A stretch of 28,923 nucleotides of DNA from Bacteroidales bacterium (GTDB taxonomy: Bacteria > Bacteroidota > Bacteroidia > Bacteroidales > F082), in NCBI GenBank assembly GCA_024689285.1, contig JAILDR010000188.1, forward strand, positions 1 to 28,923. Direction: 5' to 3'. Of the stretch, positions 15,486-23,434 are shown one piece after another; positions within the stretch are counted from its first letter, which is position 1; the number at the start of each line of letters is the position of its first letter. A model generated the notes under the pieces. That model saw only the letters and a list, made by a program, of their open reading frames with translations. It was not told the origin of the DNA and searched no databases. The translations under genes and the position numbers were made by a program.

Positions 15486-16148
15486 ATGGCTATGAAACGT
15501 AATCTGCTGAATCGTGTTGTTGTGATGATAGCTGTTATGCTGTCGTTGACGTCCTGCCTAAAAGAAGGCAATACTACGGTTTTGGTCAACGACCCGCAAG
15601 AGATTCCTTTTATTACAGACTATCTCCCTGAAGATTTGTTGGAACTGTTTGGGGAAGAGAATGTGCATTTTGGCGACCAACCGCCTGTGGTTGATTTGGA
15701 GTTTAAGTCGCAGCATGAGTTTGTGGCTACCAACCTGCAGCCACCATACGCGCCTCAGATAGGAGGACTCTCTCCGATTACCTATTATCACAAACTGCGA
15801 CAGCAGTACCTTCAGGTTGCTGACTACATCAGCATGAATTCCGAGGAGACCCGTTGCCGACTGGTCTCACCTGTTTATCTGACAGGGAGTGACGATGCTT
15901 TCACGGTGTATTATTACGAAACGACTCAAACGGAAGGTTCGCCTGAACATGCCGTCCTGATGTCGGGTACGCTTACCCCCAATGGCATTAAGAACTTCAG
16001 GTATGGGTACAAGATTATGCGATACAACGATTCGGTTGTCTCGCCTTTGGCTTATCCTGCTAATTCTATCTTCATCTTCAAGGATTGGGATGGGGTGGCA
16101 GAGGCTTATTCCTGGTTTGACGATACTTTGTTTAATCCGCAAAAGTGA
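15486..16148 (+). CDS. lipoprotein of the duplicated surface cassette, copy 2
   Basis: This 220-aa protein has the lipobox LTSC with C24 lipidated, followed by LKEGN as in its paralogue. It shares NDPQEIPFIT, YLPEDLLELFGEENV, FGDQPPVVD, YHKLRQQYLQVADY, YGYKIMRYNDS and YPANSIFIFKD with the copy at 11459. The start used is the first ATG (MAMKRN); a second in-frame ATG six bases later is equally possible. It begins 9 nt after the secreted protein gene, and its stop overlaps the barrel ATG by one base (TGATG), so the three genes are tightly coupled. Confidence 0.8.
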   Translation: MAMKRNLLNRVVVMIAVMLSLTSCLKEGNTTVLVNDPQEIPFITDYLPEDLLELFGEENVHFGDQPPVVDLEFKSQHEFVATNLQPPYAPQIGGLSPITYYHKLRQQYLQVADYISMNSEETRCRLVSPVYLTGSDDAFTVYYYETTQTEGSPEHAVLMSGTLTPNGIKNFRYGYKIMRYNDSVVSPLAYPANSIFIFKDWDGVAEAYSWFDDTLFNPQK

Positions 16149-16984
16149 TGAAAAAACGACTCGTGATATTGCTTTTCGGTCTGTGTGTGGTGCTTTCGGC
16201 TCAAGCCCAATTCGCCAAGCCTTTGAAAAAAAAGAGCGCTTCAAAGGGAGCTTTTAGCGTCGGCATTACGGGTAGCTATGCTGCCAATGACATGATTTAC
16301 AGTGCTGTGTCTTCGTCGCCGCTACGTCCTTTTTATGCTCCGGCTGTTGGTCTTGCTGCTGAGTGGAACACGATGCAACGGTGGGCTGTAGGGCTGGATG
16401 TCTCCTATGCCGTCCGGGGCAACAATGAGCTTTTTTCCAAAGAGTTCCTGACAAGTTATTCCACTACGACCTTTGCCCGTGTGAATTACAATGTGTCGTT
16501 GAGTTGCGTTGAGTTACGTGTACCGGTAGTGTATTATTTTGGTGACGGTGAACGTTTGCAGCCTTATGTTTATGTCTCTCCTCGTGTCAGTCTCTGGCTG
16601 GATGGTCGTTACCGTTGGGAGCGTGTTTACAATGATGAAAGCTTTGCTCCTATGGTTTTCGAGGGCGAGATGACCGCTGCTATGGTCAGCCCAGTGGATA
16701 TTAGTGCGATGGCGGGTTTGGGCGCTTGCGTCCGCTTGAAAGCTGGCCGAATGCAACTTTTCGTGAAGTTTGACCTTGGCTATGGCATCAGTGTGATGAA
16801 TAATTTCTCGCAAGGTGAAGTCAGTGAGGAAGTTGCGTTCCAAGGTTGGGGTGATATTGAGCATGAGAAGTTGGGTATGCGCTATTTGCAAAATGTTGAA
16901 GCGCGATTGACGCTGTTGGTGTCGCTGAAAAAGCCTGCCGACGATGCTTGTGATTTTAATCAGAAGCCTTATAAACGAAGATGA
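16148..16984 (+). CDS. outer-membrane beta-barrel protein of the duplicated cassette, copy 2
   Basis: This 278-aa protein has a signal peptide ending SAQAQ followed by FAKPLKKK, matching FAKPLKPR of copy 1. Shared strands include GITGSYAANDMIY, WAVGLDVSYAVRG, VELRVPVVYYFGDG and QPYVYVSPRVSLWL. The ending GWGDIEHEKLGMRYLQN, then EARLTLLV and DACDFNQ, matches copy 1. The ATG at 16148 overlaps the preceding stop by one base and is preferred to the GTG three bases earlier. comEC begins 10 nt after its stop. Confidence 0.8.
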   Translation: MKKRLVILLFGLCVVLSAQAQFAKPLKKKSASKGAFSVGITGSYAANDMIYSAVSSSPLRPFYAPAVGLAAEWNTMQRWAVGLDVSYAVRGNNELFSKEFLTSYSTTTFARVNYNVSLSCVELRVPVVYYFGDGERLQPYVYVSPRVSLWLDGRYRWERVYNDESFAPMVFEGEMTAAMVSPVDISAMAGLGACVRLKAGRMQLFVKFDLGYGISVMNNFSQGEVSEEVAFQGWGDIEHEKLGMRYLQNVEARLTLLVSLKKPADDACDFNQKPYKRR

Positions 16985-16994
16985 CACCTTGCTG

Positions 16995-19097
16995 ATGGTT
17001 GACTGGGGCAAATATCCGTTTCTGAGAATGCTGGTGCCTTTGGCACTGGGCATCTGGTGCGCCATTGTTTTTGCCTCATTCAGCCTGCCGCCTGCTGTTT
17101 TGGCTGCCGTAATGTTAACGCTGATAGTCTTCGCTGTGGTGGCGAGTGTTACCATAAAAACCATGCGCTTCAGTTGGCTTTTTGGAGTCTTCATGTTTTG
17201 CGGACTTCTGGTATCAGGCTATGCGCTGGCCAACGTACACAAGGCTTCAGCGCAAAAGGACTATTACCGCAACTATGAGGAAAGAGCGCAGTATTATGTG
17301 ACTCGTGTGTATGACTGTCCAACAGAGCGCAAGAAAACCATCCGGGCTGTGTTGGAATTGGAATATCAGTTGGGCGACAGCCTGCCTTCCCGGCCTGTTT
17401 CGGGCAAAGTGTTGGCCTATTTACAAAAGACGGACGGCACTTCTGCGTTGCGGTATGGCGACCTTATTGTTGTTCCGGCACCAATGAAAGAGGTGCAGGG
17501 GCCAAAGAATCCTGAAGAGTTTGACTATCGGGCCTACCTGATGCGTAAAGGCATCACGGGACAGGTCTACCTGAGGGAAGGGGATTGGGTAAGTTTGCAG
17601 GCCAACGATGCCCATCCGCTATATGCTTTTTCCTATCGTTTTCGCGACAGACTGTTGACCTCGTTGCAGCGCTGTGGCTTGAATGATGATGAATATGGTG
17701 TGGCGGCAGCCATTCTGCTGGGCTATGACGACAAACTTGCTGACGAGGTGCGACAGCACTACGTGGCGGCTGGCTCGATGCACATCCTTTGCGTTTCGGG
17801 CTTGCATGTGGGTATCATCTATCTGCTTGCTGGTTTCCTGTTGGGTTTTCTTAATCGCAAGCAATGGCAAAAGACGCTGAAAAACATTCTCTTGCTTGCC
17901 TTGATTTGGTTTTATGCCCTTATTGCCGGGCTCTCGCCTTCCATTCTGCGAGCCTCGATGATGATTTCTTTTGTGGTCTTTGGGGAAATCATACAGCGTA
18001 AAGGCTTTGCTGTCAATTCGATAGCCGCATCGGCATTTATCCTGCTTTGCGCTAATCCCTACAACCTGTTTGAAATCGGCTTCCAGTTGTCGTATGCTGC
18101 TGTCATCAGCATCGTTGTCCTGCAAAAGCCAATCTATAACTTGCTGTATCTCAAAAATAAGCTGTTGGACAAGGCTTGGGAGATTACCTCGGTGACTTTG
18201 GCAGCCCAGTTGGCGACGGTCCCTTTCACGCTGTTCTATTTCAACCAGTTTTCGACCTATTTCTGGCTGAGCAATCTGCTGATGATGCCGATTTCCTTCG
18301 TGGTGGTCATCAGCGGGATGATATTGCTTTTGGTCTCCTGGATTCCCTATATCAATCTGATGGTAGGCCGACTGGTTTGGGGCGCAGTTTATGGGATGAA
18401 CAGCGTGGTCGCATGGGTCGAGGGCTTGCCATTCTCCTTTATCAAAGGTTTGTATGTCAGTGGGTTCGAGTTTGCCATGCTGCTCGTGACGCTCTTCCTG
18501 CTTTTGCTGCTTGCGACCTTGCGGAAACGTCGGCTGGTCATAGGAATGTTGTCTGCCGTGATGCTGTTTATGGCTTCTGTAACGGTTCGGCTTTACCGTT
18601 CCGATGACCAGAAGAGTGCAACGGTGTTCAGCTTGCGCAACCATACGGCTGTCGATTTCGTTAGGGGAGGAGCGCATGTCCTTTTGGCCGACTCCGCTTT
18701 GATGGCGGATGAATCTGCTGTAGATTACAGTCTGAAAGGTGCATGGGCGAAGCAATTCCTTTCGCTTCATCCTGAAGTTATTGGCTTCGAGGAGGATTTC
18801 GAGGGTTCCTATGTGCGAAAAAAATCGAATCTGATTGCTTTTGACGGGAAACTGCTGGTGCTATGGGATGGGAGTCGGCTCAGGGATAGTTTGTCTTATC
18901 GTTTGCCTGTCGATTATCTCCTGGTCAGGGGTAGGCAAAAGCCCGACTTGCAGTCGATTGTGAATGGATATGATCTCCAAACGTTGCTTATCGACGGCTC
19001 TGTGCCCGATTATTTGGCGGAGCAATGGGCCCGTCAGGCACGTGATATGGCGCTGCCTTATATTAATATTGGTGATGGAGTAGTGAAAATTGAATAA
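16995..19097 (+). CDS. comEC: ComEC/Rec2-family DNA-uptake channel protein
   Basis: This 700-aa polytopic inner-membrane protein is predicted to pass single-stranded DNA into the cytoplasm during transformation. The N-terminal part has membrane segments and a soluble OB-like region of the DUF4131 type (about 20-180). The Competence domain follows, with the hallmark VSGLHVG at residues 267-273 and GLSPSILRASMM. The roughly 130-residue C-terminal tail lacks the metallo-beta-lactamase metal motif HxHxDH seen in full-length ComEC of Firmicutes. An ATG at 16944 would extend the protein by 17 polar residues overlapping the barrel gene; the ATG at 16995 gives a normal start. No other competence gene is visible, so natural transformation cannot be concluded. 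Confidence 0.88.
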   Translation: MVDWGKYPFLRMLVPLALGIWCAIVFASFSLPPAVLAAVMLTLIVFAVVASVTIKTMRFSWLFGVFMFCGLLVSGYALANVHKASAQKDYYRNYEERAQYYVTRVYDCPTERKKTIRAVLELEYQLGDSLPSRPVSGKVLAYLQKTDGTSALRYGDLIVVPAPMKEVQGPKNPEEFDYRAYLMRKGITGQVYLREGDWVSLQANDAHPLYAFSYRFRDRLLTSLQRCGLNDDEYGVAAAILLGYDDKLADEVRQHYVAAGSMHILCVSGLHVGIIYLLAGFLLGFLNRKQWQKTLKNILLLALIWFYALIAGLSPSILRASMMISFVVFGEIIQRKGFAVNSIAASAFILLCANPYNLFEIGFQLSYAAVISIVVLQKPIYNLLYLKNKLLDKAWEITSVTLAAQLATVPFTLFYFNQFSTYFWLSNLLMMPISFVVVISGMILLLVSWIPYINLMVGRLVWGAVYGMNSVVAWVEGLPFSFIKGLYVSGFEFAMLLVTLFLLLLLATLRKRRLVIGMLSAVMLFMASVTVRLYRSDDQKSATVFSLRNHTAVDFVRGGAHVLLADSALMADESAVDYSLKGAWAKQFLSLHPEVIGFEEDFEGSYVRKKSNLIAFDGKLLVLWDGSRLRDSLSYRLPVDYLLVRGRQKPDLQSIVNGYDLQTLLIDGSVPDYLAEQWARQARDMALPYINIGDGVVKIE

Positions 19098-19179
19098 TAA
19101 GTGTTATTTGTAAGTGTTTGATAAGCAATATTATATGTGATATTAGTAAAATATTCTTCAAAAAAATAAAGAAAAATGC

Positions 19180-19209
19180 TTGTCAGTTTCAGAAAAGGTT
19201 GTATTTTTG
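19180..19209 (+). promoter_or_regulatory. promoter for tRNA-Asp
   Basis: TATTTTTG at 19202-19209 and TTG (in CTTG) at 19180-19182, with 19 bp between them, fit the Bacteroidota consensus. It lies 38 nt before the tRNA 5' end. Confidence 0.65.
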
Positions 19210-19247
19210 CACCCGCAAAGCAAAGCAATAGAGTTCTTTTTCTGGTT

Positions 19248-19322
19248 GGTCCGGTAGTTCAGCTTGGTTAGAATGCCTGCCTGTCACGCAGGAGGTCGCG
19301 AGTTCGAGTCTCGTCCGGACCG
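19248..19322 (+). tRNA. tRNA-Asp(GTC)
   Basis: The acceptor arms GGTCCGG (19248-19254) and CCGGACC (19315-19321) pair fully, with discriminator G at 19322. The anticodon stem CCTGC/GCAGG encloses the loop CTGTCAC, with anticodon GTC at 19283-19285. The T-arm GCGAG-TTCGAGT-CTCGT and the D-arm TAGTTCAGCTTGGTTAGA are canonical. CCA is not encoded. Confidence 0.97.
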
Positions 19323-19330
19323 CTTAAATG

Positions 19331-19355
19331 AGCAACCTAAATGGTTGCTTTTTTT
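19331..19355 (+). terminator. Rho-independent terminator between tRNA-Asp and prfC
   Basis: The stem AGCAACC (19331-19337) pairs with GGTTGCT (19343-19349) around the loop TAAAT, followed by a run of T to 19355. It lies only 26 nt before the prfC start codon. Confidence 0.8.
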
Positions 19356-19380
19356 ATACCCTTTTGAAAAACAGCACATC

Positions 19381-20955
19381 ATGGCCTTTTTAGATGAAAT
19401 CAACAGGCGGAGAACCTTCGCCATCGTCAGTCACCCCGATGCGGGTAAGACCACTCTGACCGAGAAATTGCTGCTTTACGGTGGTGCCATTCAAGTGGCA
19501 GGTGCTGTGAAGTCGAACAAGATTCGCAAGACCGCCACTTCCGACTGGATGGAAATCGAGCGGCAGCGTGGTATCTCGGTGGCGACCTCGGTGATGGGCT
19601 TTGACTATAAGGATATTAAAATCAATATTCTTGATACCCCTGGCCACAAGGACTTTGCCGAAGACACCTTCCGCACATTGACGGCTGTCGACAGCGTGAT
19701 TGTCGTTATCGATGCGGCAAAAGGCGTGGAGTCTCAGACGGAGAAACTCGTTGAGGTGTGCCGTATGCGAAACACCCCTATCATCGTCTTTATCAACAAG
19801 ATGGACCGCCCCGGCAAGGATGCCTTTGAGCTGTTGGATGAAATCGAGCAGAAACTTGGCCTGAAACTTACCCCGCTGAGCTGGCCCATCAATATGGGGC
19901 CAAAGTTCAAAGGGGTGTATAGCATCTATGACAAGAGTCTCTACCTCTTCAACTCCGACAAACAGCATATCACAGAGGGTATCGCTTTCGATGACCTGAA
20001 CAATCCTGAGTTGGACAAGATGATTGGTGAGGATGCAGAGACGTTGCGTAATGAGACGGAGCTGGTTCAGGGTGTGTATGACGAGTTCTCTCGTGAGGCC
20101 TACTTGAATGGCGACATCTGTCCTGTGTTTTTTGGTTCGGCTTTGAACAACTTTGGCGTGAAGGAACTGCTCGACTGTTTCATCCAGATTGCCCCTACGC
20201 CTATTGGTCGTGATACGGTGGAACGCCGCATTGAACCATCGGAGGAGAAGTTCACGGGTTTCGTCTTCAAGATTCACGCCAATATGGACCCCAACCACCG
20301 CGACCGTATCGCCTTCGTGCGTGTGGTGTCGGGCCGTTTCGAGCGCAACAAGAACTACTTCCACGTGCGTCAGCGCCGCGAGCTGAAATTCTCCAACCCC
20401 ACAGCCTTTATGGCACAGAAGAAGTCCGTCTTGGACGAGGCTTATCCGGGCGACATCGTGGGCTTGTATGATGCCGGCAACTTTAAAATTGGCGATACGC
20501 TGACTGAGGGCGAGATACTGAACTACAAGGGCATCCCAAGCTTTTCGCCTGAGCAGTTCCGTTATGTGGAGAATGCCGACCCGATGAAGTCAAAGCAGTT
20601 GGCCAAGGGCTTGGAGCAGCTTACCGACGAGGGCGTGGCTCAGCTCTTTATGGGCAAGATGACGGGCCGCAAGATTATCGGCACGGTGGGCGAGTTGCAG
20701 TTTGAGGTGATCCAGTATCGTCTGTTGCATGAATACAACGCCTCCTGCCGCTATGAGCCTATATCGCTCTACAAGACCGCTTGGATTACCAGCGACAACG
20801 AGGCTCAGCTGGCTGATTTCAAGATGCGCAAAGCCCTCAATCTCGCTGAAGACAAAGAAGGTCGCGACGTCTTCTTGGCCGAGTCGCCCTACGCACTCCA
20901 GATGGCGATGGAGAAGTACCCCGACATCGAGTTCCATTTTACTTCGGAGTTTTAA
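19381..20955 (+). CDS. prfC: peptide chain release factor 3
   Basis: This 524-aa translational GTPase recycles RF1/RF2 from the ribosome after peptide release. The G1 P-loop is SHPDAGKT (17-24). The later GTPase motifs are RGISV (G2), DTPGH (G3) and NKMD (G4). The C-terminal part carries the RF3-specific [16 protein letters not shown] and YRLLHEYNA. The start is the ATG at 19381; the open frame extends back into the tRNA gene, which is not coding. No TAnnTTTG box is visible between the tRNA terminator and the ATG, so expression may depend on read-through from the tRNA promoter or on a promoter I cannot recognise. Confidence 0.95.
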   Translation: MAFLDEINRRRTFAIVSHPDAGKTTLTEKLLLYGGAIQVAGAVKSNKIRKTATSDWMEIERQRGISVATSVMGFDYKDIKINILDTPGHKDFAEDTFRTLTAVDSVIVVIDAAKGVESQTEKLVEVCRMRNTPIIVFINKMDRPGKDAFELLDEIEQKLGLKLTPLSWPINMGPKFKGVYSIYDKSLYLFNSDKQHITEGIAFDDLNNPELDKMIGEDAETLRNETELVQGVYDEFSREAYLNGDICPVFFGSALNNFGVKELLDCFIQIAPTPIGRDTVERRIEPSEEKFTGFVFKIHANMDPNHRDRIAFVRVVSGRFERNKNYFHVRQRRELKFSNPTAFMAQKKSVLDEAYPGDIVGLYDAGNFKIGDTLTEGEILNYKGIPSFSPEQFRYVENADPMKSKQLAKGLEQLTDEGVAQLFMGKMTGRKIIGTVGELQFEVIQYRLLHEYNASCRYEPISLYKTAWITSDNEAQLADFKMRKALNLAEDKEGRDVFLAESPYALQMAMEKYPDIEFHFTSEF

Positions 20956-21562
20956 TCGCGGTTCGCGGGTTTGTCTCGCACTGTCCTACCTCAAGGACAG
21001 CCGGGGACATTTTGGACAGTAAAAAAATCTCTCCCCTTCTTGCTTTCATCTCGCAATGATTTTGATGAAAAAACGTTTTTGCCTCTGGCCCTTTAGAAAA
21101 TTTGTCTATCTATGCAGTTACCAAGTCGGGAGAAAACGGCTGGCCGGAGAAATCGCGTTCTTCGAGGTCCCACTTCTATGACACCCTCTTCCCAAGCCTT
21201 TCCCAAGAGAATGGCAAGTGGCAGGCAAGGAAATGACACGTTATTTCTTCATTTATTATTCGTCTGTTATTCGATTGTTCTTCGATCTTAAATCGAAGAA
21301 CAATCGAATAACAATATAGAAACAATCGAATAAAAGACCTGTCTGCTCCTTGAGAAAAGAGAGCCATTATCCTGTCTAATCCATTTGTTCAATTGCATAA
21401 AATAAATCGCATCCATATCAATACATTTGCCGCTTTATTACAAAATAGAACCTTTCGCATTCTTTTTCTTCATTTCCCCCTTACACAATCCAAAATTTTA
21501 TCTGTCTTTGCAGCGAAAAACCTGACCATGGATGGCCCAAACGAAAGCGCGGTACATAAGGC
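20956..21562. other. 607-nt gene-free stretch with palindromes
   Basis: No supported gene was found on either strand. Directly after prfC come a small hairpin CGCG-GTT-CGCG (20957-20967) and CTGTCC/GGACAG (20981-20986 with 20995-21000). A third GGACAGT follows before an A-run near 21020. A strong inverted repeat lies at 21266-21312. The remainder looks like degraded intergenic repeat, and the 3' end borders the convergent HD-domain gene. Confidence 0.5.
21266..21332. repeat. 21-bp perfect inverted repeat plus a third half-site
   Basis: The arms at 21266-21286 and 21292-21312 are perfectly complementary over 21 bp (left arm begins GTTATTCGATTG, right arm ends CAATCGAATAAC) around the 5-nt loop CTTAA. 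The 12-mer AACAATCGAATA inside the right arm is repeated directly at 21321-21332. No T-run follows, so it is not an ordinary terminator. It may be a protein-binding site or a tiny transposable element. Confidence 0.75.
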
Positions 21563-22024
21563 TCAAAACAGGGGCGGTTGTTGGCAAATCTGTCTTGCCA
21601 GTTCCTTGCCTTTCTCAGTGGCCATCTTCTCGGGGTTGGGGGTGATGTTGACGCGGCCCAGGTCGAGGCGGTCGGCATCGAAGCAGGCATCGATGGTGGG
21701 GTCTCCTGTACGACGGGTGCTGGTGTGCAGGCGGCAGGCCTCTTGGAGTAACTTGAACTGATGGTCGGTCAGGTCTTTCAGTAGGGTGTCTCTTAGTCCC
21801 TCAATCATCTTGGCGGCGCGAGGACCGTGAAACCTGTCGCGCATGTCGTTCTTCCTACAGCTGTCGTGGAGATAGGCGAACAGGCGGATAACCGTCACGT
21901 CGCATTCGGGTGTAGCCAATAGCAGGCCGTTGCGCTCCACGCGCTCCCAGTGGGAGATGCCGTGCATAGCCCCTAAGGTCCAACGGTTTACGGCCCATTG
22001 CTTCACTTGTTCAATGTCAATCAT
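21563..22024 (-). CDS. HD-domain metal-dependent phosphohydrolase
   Basis: This 153-aa protein has an HD-superfamily metal site: H25 in HGISHWERV, H53-D54 in YLHDSCRKND and D118 in DADRLDL. It fits the small HD hydrolases that are often annotated only as HD domain proteins. Substrate is unknown; nucleotides or nucleotide second messengers are usual for the fold. The ATG at 22024 is used because the longer frame starts upstream of the promoter box. It is transcribed divergently from the methyltransferase-like gene and faces a gene-free region. Confidence 0.8.
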   Translation of the reverse strand: MIDIEQVKQWAVNRWTLGAMHGISHWERVERNGLLLATPECDVTVIRLFAYLHDSCRKNDMRDRFHGPRAAKMIEGLRDTLLKDLTDHQFKLLQEACRLHTSTRRTGDPTIDACFDADRLDLGRVNITPNPEKMATEKGKELARQICQQPPLF

Positions 22025-22043
22025 CTTTGGAAGTTTGATGCCG

Positions 22044-22051
22044 CAAAGATA
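22044..22051 (-). promoter_or_regulatory. -7 promoter box for the HD-domain gene
   Basis: On the minus strand it reads TATCTTTG, a TAnnTTTG match, 20 nt before the ATG. No clear -33 TTTG was found at the expected distance. Confidence 0.5.
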
Positions 22052-22072
22052 CACAATAGTAACCATTGATAT

Positions 22073-22105
22073 CTTGCATACGCTATGAAAAAATGACTAT
22101 TTTTG
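22073..22105 (+). promoter_or_regulatory. promoter for the methyltransferase-vsr pair
   Basis: TATTTTTG (22098-22105) has CTTG (22073-22076) 21 bp upstream. It lies 33 nt before the ATG at 22139 and faces away from the HD-gene box, so the 114-nt gap holds two divergent promoters. Confidence 0.6.
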
Positions 22106-22138
22106 CAGGGTGAAATCGAGTTGTTATCTTATCATCCT

Positions 22139-22810
22139 ATGAAATTCAACCTGCTCATACAATCTCTCACCAAATTTTTCATCGGGGTCGTCCTGATGGG
22201 CGTTCTCATCTTCCTTCCTGCGGGGTCGTTCCACTATTGGCAGGGTTGGTTGCTGATGGGCGTTTTGTTTGTGCCGATGTTCATCGCTGGACTGGTGATG
22301 ATGGTCAAGAGCCCCGAATTGCTGCGCAAAAGGCTGAATGCCAAGGAGCAGGAGAAAGAGCAAAAGACTGTGGTGGCATTATCAGGGCTGCTGTTTGTGG
22401 CCGCTTTCGTGGTTGCGGGACTTAACTGGCGCTTCCAATGGACCGTGTTGCCAAATTGGGCGGTATGGGTTGCCGCTGGCATCTTCATCGTGTGCTATCT
22501 GCTTTATGCGGAGGTGCTGCGCGAGAACACCTATCTCTCACGGACCATCGAGGTGCAGGAGCACCAAAAGGTGATAGACACAGGTCTTTATGGTATTGTC
22601 CGACATCCGATGTATATGGCGACCACGCTTCTTTTCCTGATGATGCCTTTGGTGCTGGCTTCGCCTATATCCTTTGCCATTATGTTGCTGTACATTCCTT
22701 TGATAGCCAAACGTATCCGTAACGAAGAAGCTGTCCTGGAGCAGGGCTTGGAGGGCTACAAAGAATACAAACAACGAGTGAAATACAAGGTAATCCCTTT
22801 GATTTGGTGA
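22139..22810 (+). CDS. isoprenylcysteine carboxyl methyltransferase-like membrane protein
   Basis: This 223-aa protein has about five membrane segments and the ICMT/PEMT-type C-terminal block GLYGIVRHPMYMAT, followed by IRNEEAVLEQGLEGYKEY and YKVIPLIW. The RHPMY motif with downstream Glu residues forms the S-adenosylmethionine site in this family. Bacterial members methylate small or lipid substrates that are mostly unknown; true prenyl-cysteine methylation is not expected. The ATG at 22139 was chosen over a TTG within the promoter box. vsr starts 4 nt after the stop and is probably cotranscribed. Confidence 0.8.
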   Translation: MKFNLLIQSLTKFFIGVVLMGVLIFLPAGSFHYWQGWLLMGVLFVPMFIAGLVMMVKSPELLRKRLNAKEQEKEQKTVVALSGLLFVAAFVVAGLNWRFQWTVLPNWAVWVAAGIFIVCYLLYAEVLRENTYLSRTIEVQEHQKVIDTGLYGIVRHPMYMATTLLFLMMPLVLASPISFAIMLLYIPLIAKRIRNEEAVLEQGLEGYKEYKQRVKYKVIPLIW

Positions 22811-22814
22811 AGCT

Positions 22815-23426
22815 ATGACCGACAAAATGACCCCTGAACAACGGCACCGCTGCATGTCGCACATCCGCAGCCGTAACACCAAGCCAGAGCTGAAGGTGCG
22901 AAAGTGGCTGTGGACGCACGGCTATCGTTATCGGCTGAATGTGAAGAGCGTCCCGGGGAAACCTGACATCGTGATGCGGAAGTATCGGACGGCGATTTTT
23001 GTCAATGGGTGCTTTTGGCACGGACACTTTGTTCAGTTGGGAGTTGATAGTGGTCAGTTGTCGGTTCGCGCTTTGCGTCATTGCGAGGAGCGAAGCAATC
23101 CTGACGATGCGTATAGGGAAAGGAACTCTCAATGTTGCAAGATCCCCCAGACGAATCGTGAGTTTTGGGTGAAGAAGATCCGTCGCAACCAGGAACGGGA
23201 CCAGGAGAACTATCGCGTGTTGCAGGAGAACGGCTGGCAGGTGATTGTGGTGTGGGAATGCCAACTGACATCCAAGCGATTGGAACACACGATGCTTGAA
23301 GTAGAGTTGAAGCTCAACGAGAACCTCCTTGCACTATACAGTGCCCATAAGCCCGTCGCTTATCAAATTGAAGAAGAAACCCCGCTCCCGATGGCTGCGG
23401 AAGAAATGGACTGGTGCACAGAATAA
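22815..23426 (+). CDS. vsr: very short patch repair endonuclease Vsr with in-frame repeat insertion
   Basis: This 203-aa protein resembles Vsr, which nicks 5' of T in T:G mismatches created by 5-methylcytosine deamination. The catalytic Asp is D51 in PGKPDIV, the same number as in E. coli. GCFWHGH follows, giving C66, H69 and H71, with N64 where E. coli has H64. The C-terminal part runs QTNREFWVKKI, RNQERD and VIVVWEC. About 32 residues after H71 (about 73-106) do not belong to the family; they are the translation of a REP-like repeat including RHCEERSNP. The zinc ligand Cys73 of E. coli is V73 here, and C107 or C108 after the insert might replace it. No cytosine methyltransferase gene is in the window. 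Activity is uncertain. Confidence 0.85.
   Translation: MTDKMTPEQRHRCMSHIRSRNTKPELKVRKWLWTHGYRYRLNVKSVPGKPDIVMRKYRTAIFVNGCFWHGHFVQLGVDSGQLSVRALRHCEERSNPDDAYRERNSQCCKIPQTNREFWVKKIRRNQERDQENYRVLQENGWQVIVVWECQLTSKRLEHTMLEVELKLNENLLALYSAHKPVAYQIEEETPLPMAAEEMDWCTE
23069..23106. repeat. REP-like repeat, second type, copy 2, inside vsr
   Basis: The first 33 nt (23069-23101) match 4999-5031 with two differences. This copy keeps the 3' half, so CGTCATTGC can pair with GCAAT and TGACG across a two-base CC bulge. It is read in frame as part of Vsr and is preceded by TTGATAGTGGTCAGTTGTC, another repeat-like word. Confidence 0.8.
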
Positions 23427-23434
23427 GCTATTGA

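Noticed and set aside
17619..18770. Long minus-strand open frame (383 aa)
   Set aside because: Antisense to comEC; Gln/His/Arg-rich translation with no domain.
19248..19322. tRNA-Asp as an integration site for an island
   Set aside because: No integrase gene and no repeated tRNA 3' end were found in the window.
19264..19380. N-terminal extension of prfC
   Set aside because: The extension is the translated tRNA-Asp gene and its terminator; the RF3 family start matches the ATG at 19381.
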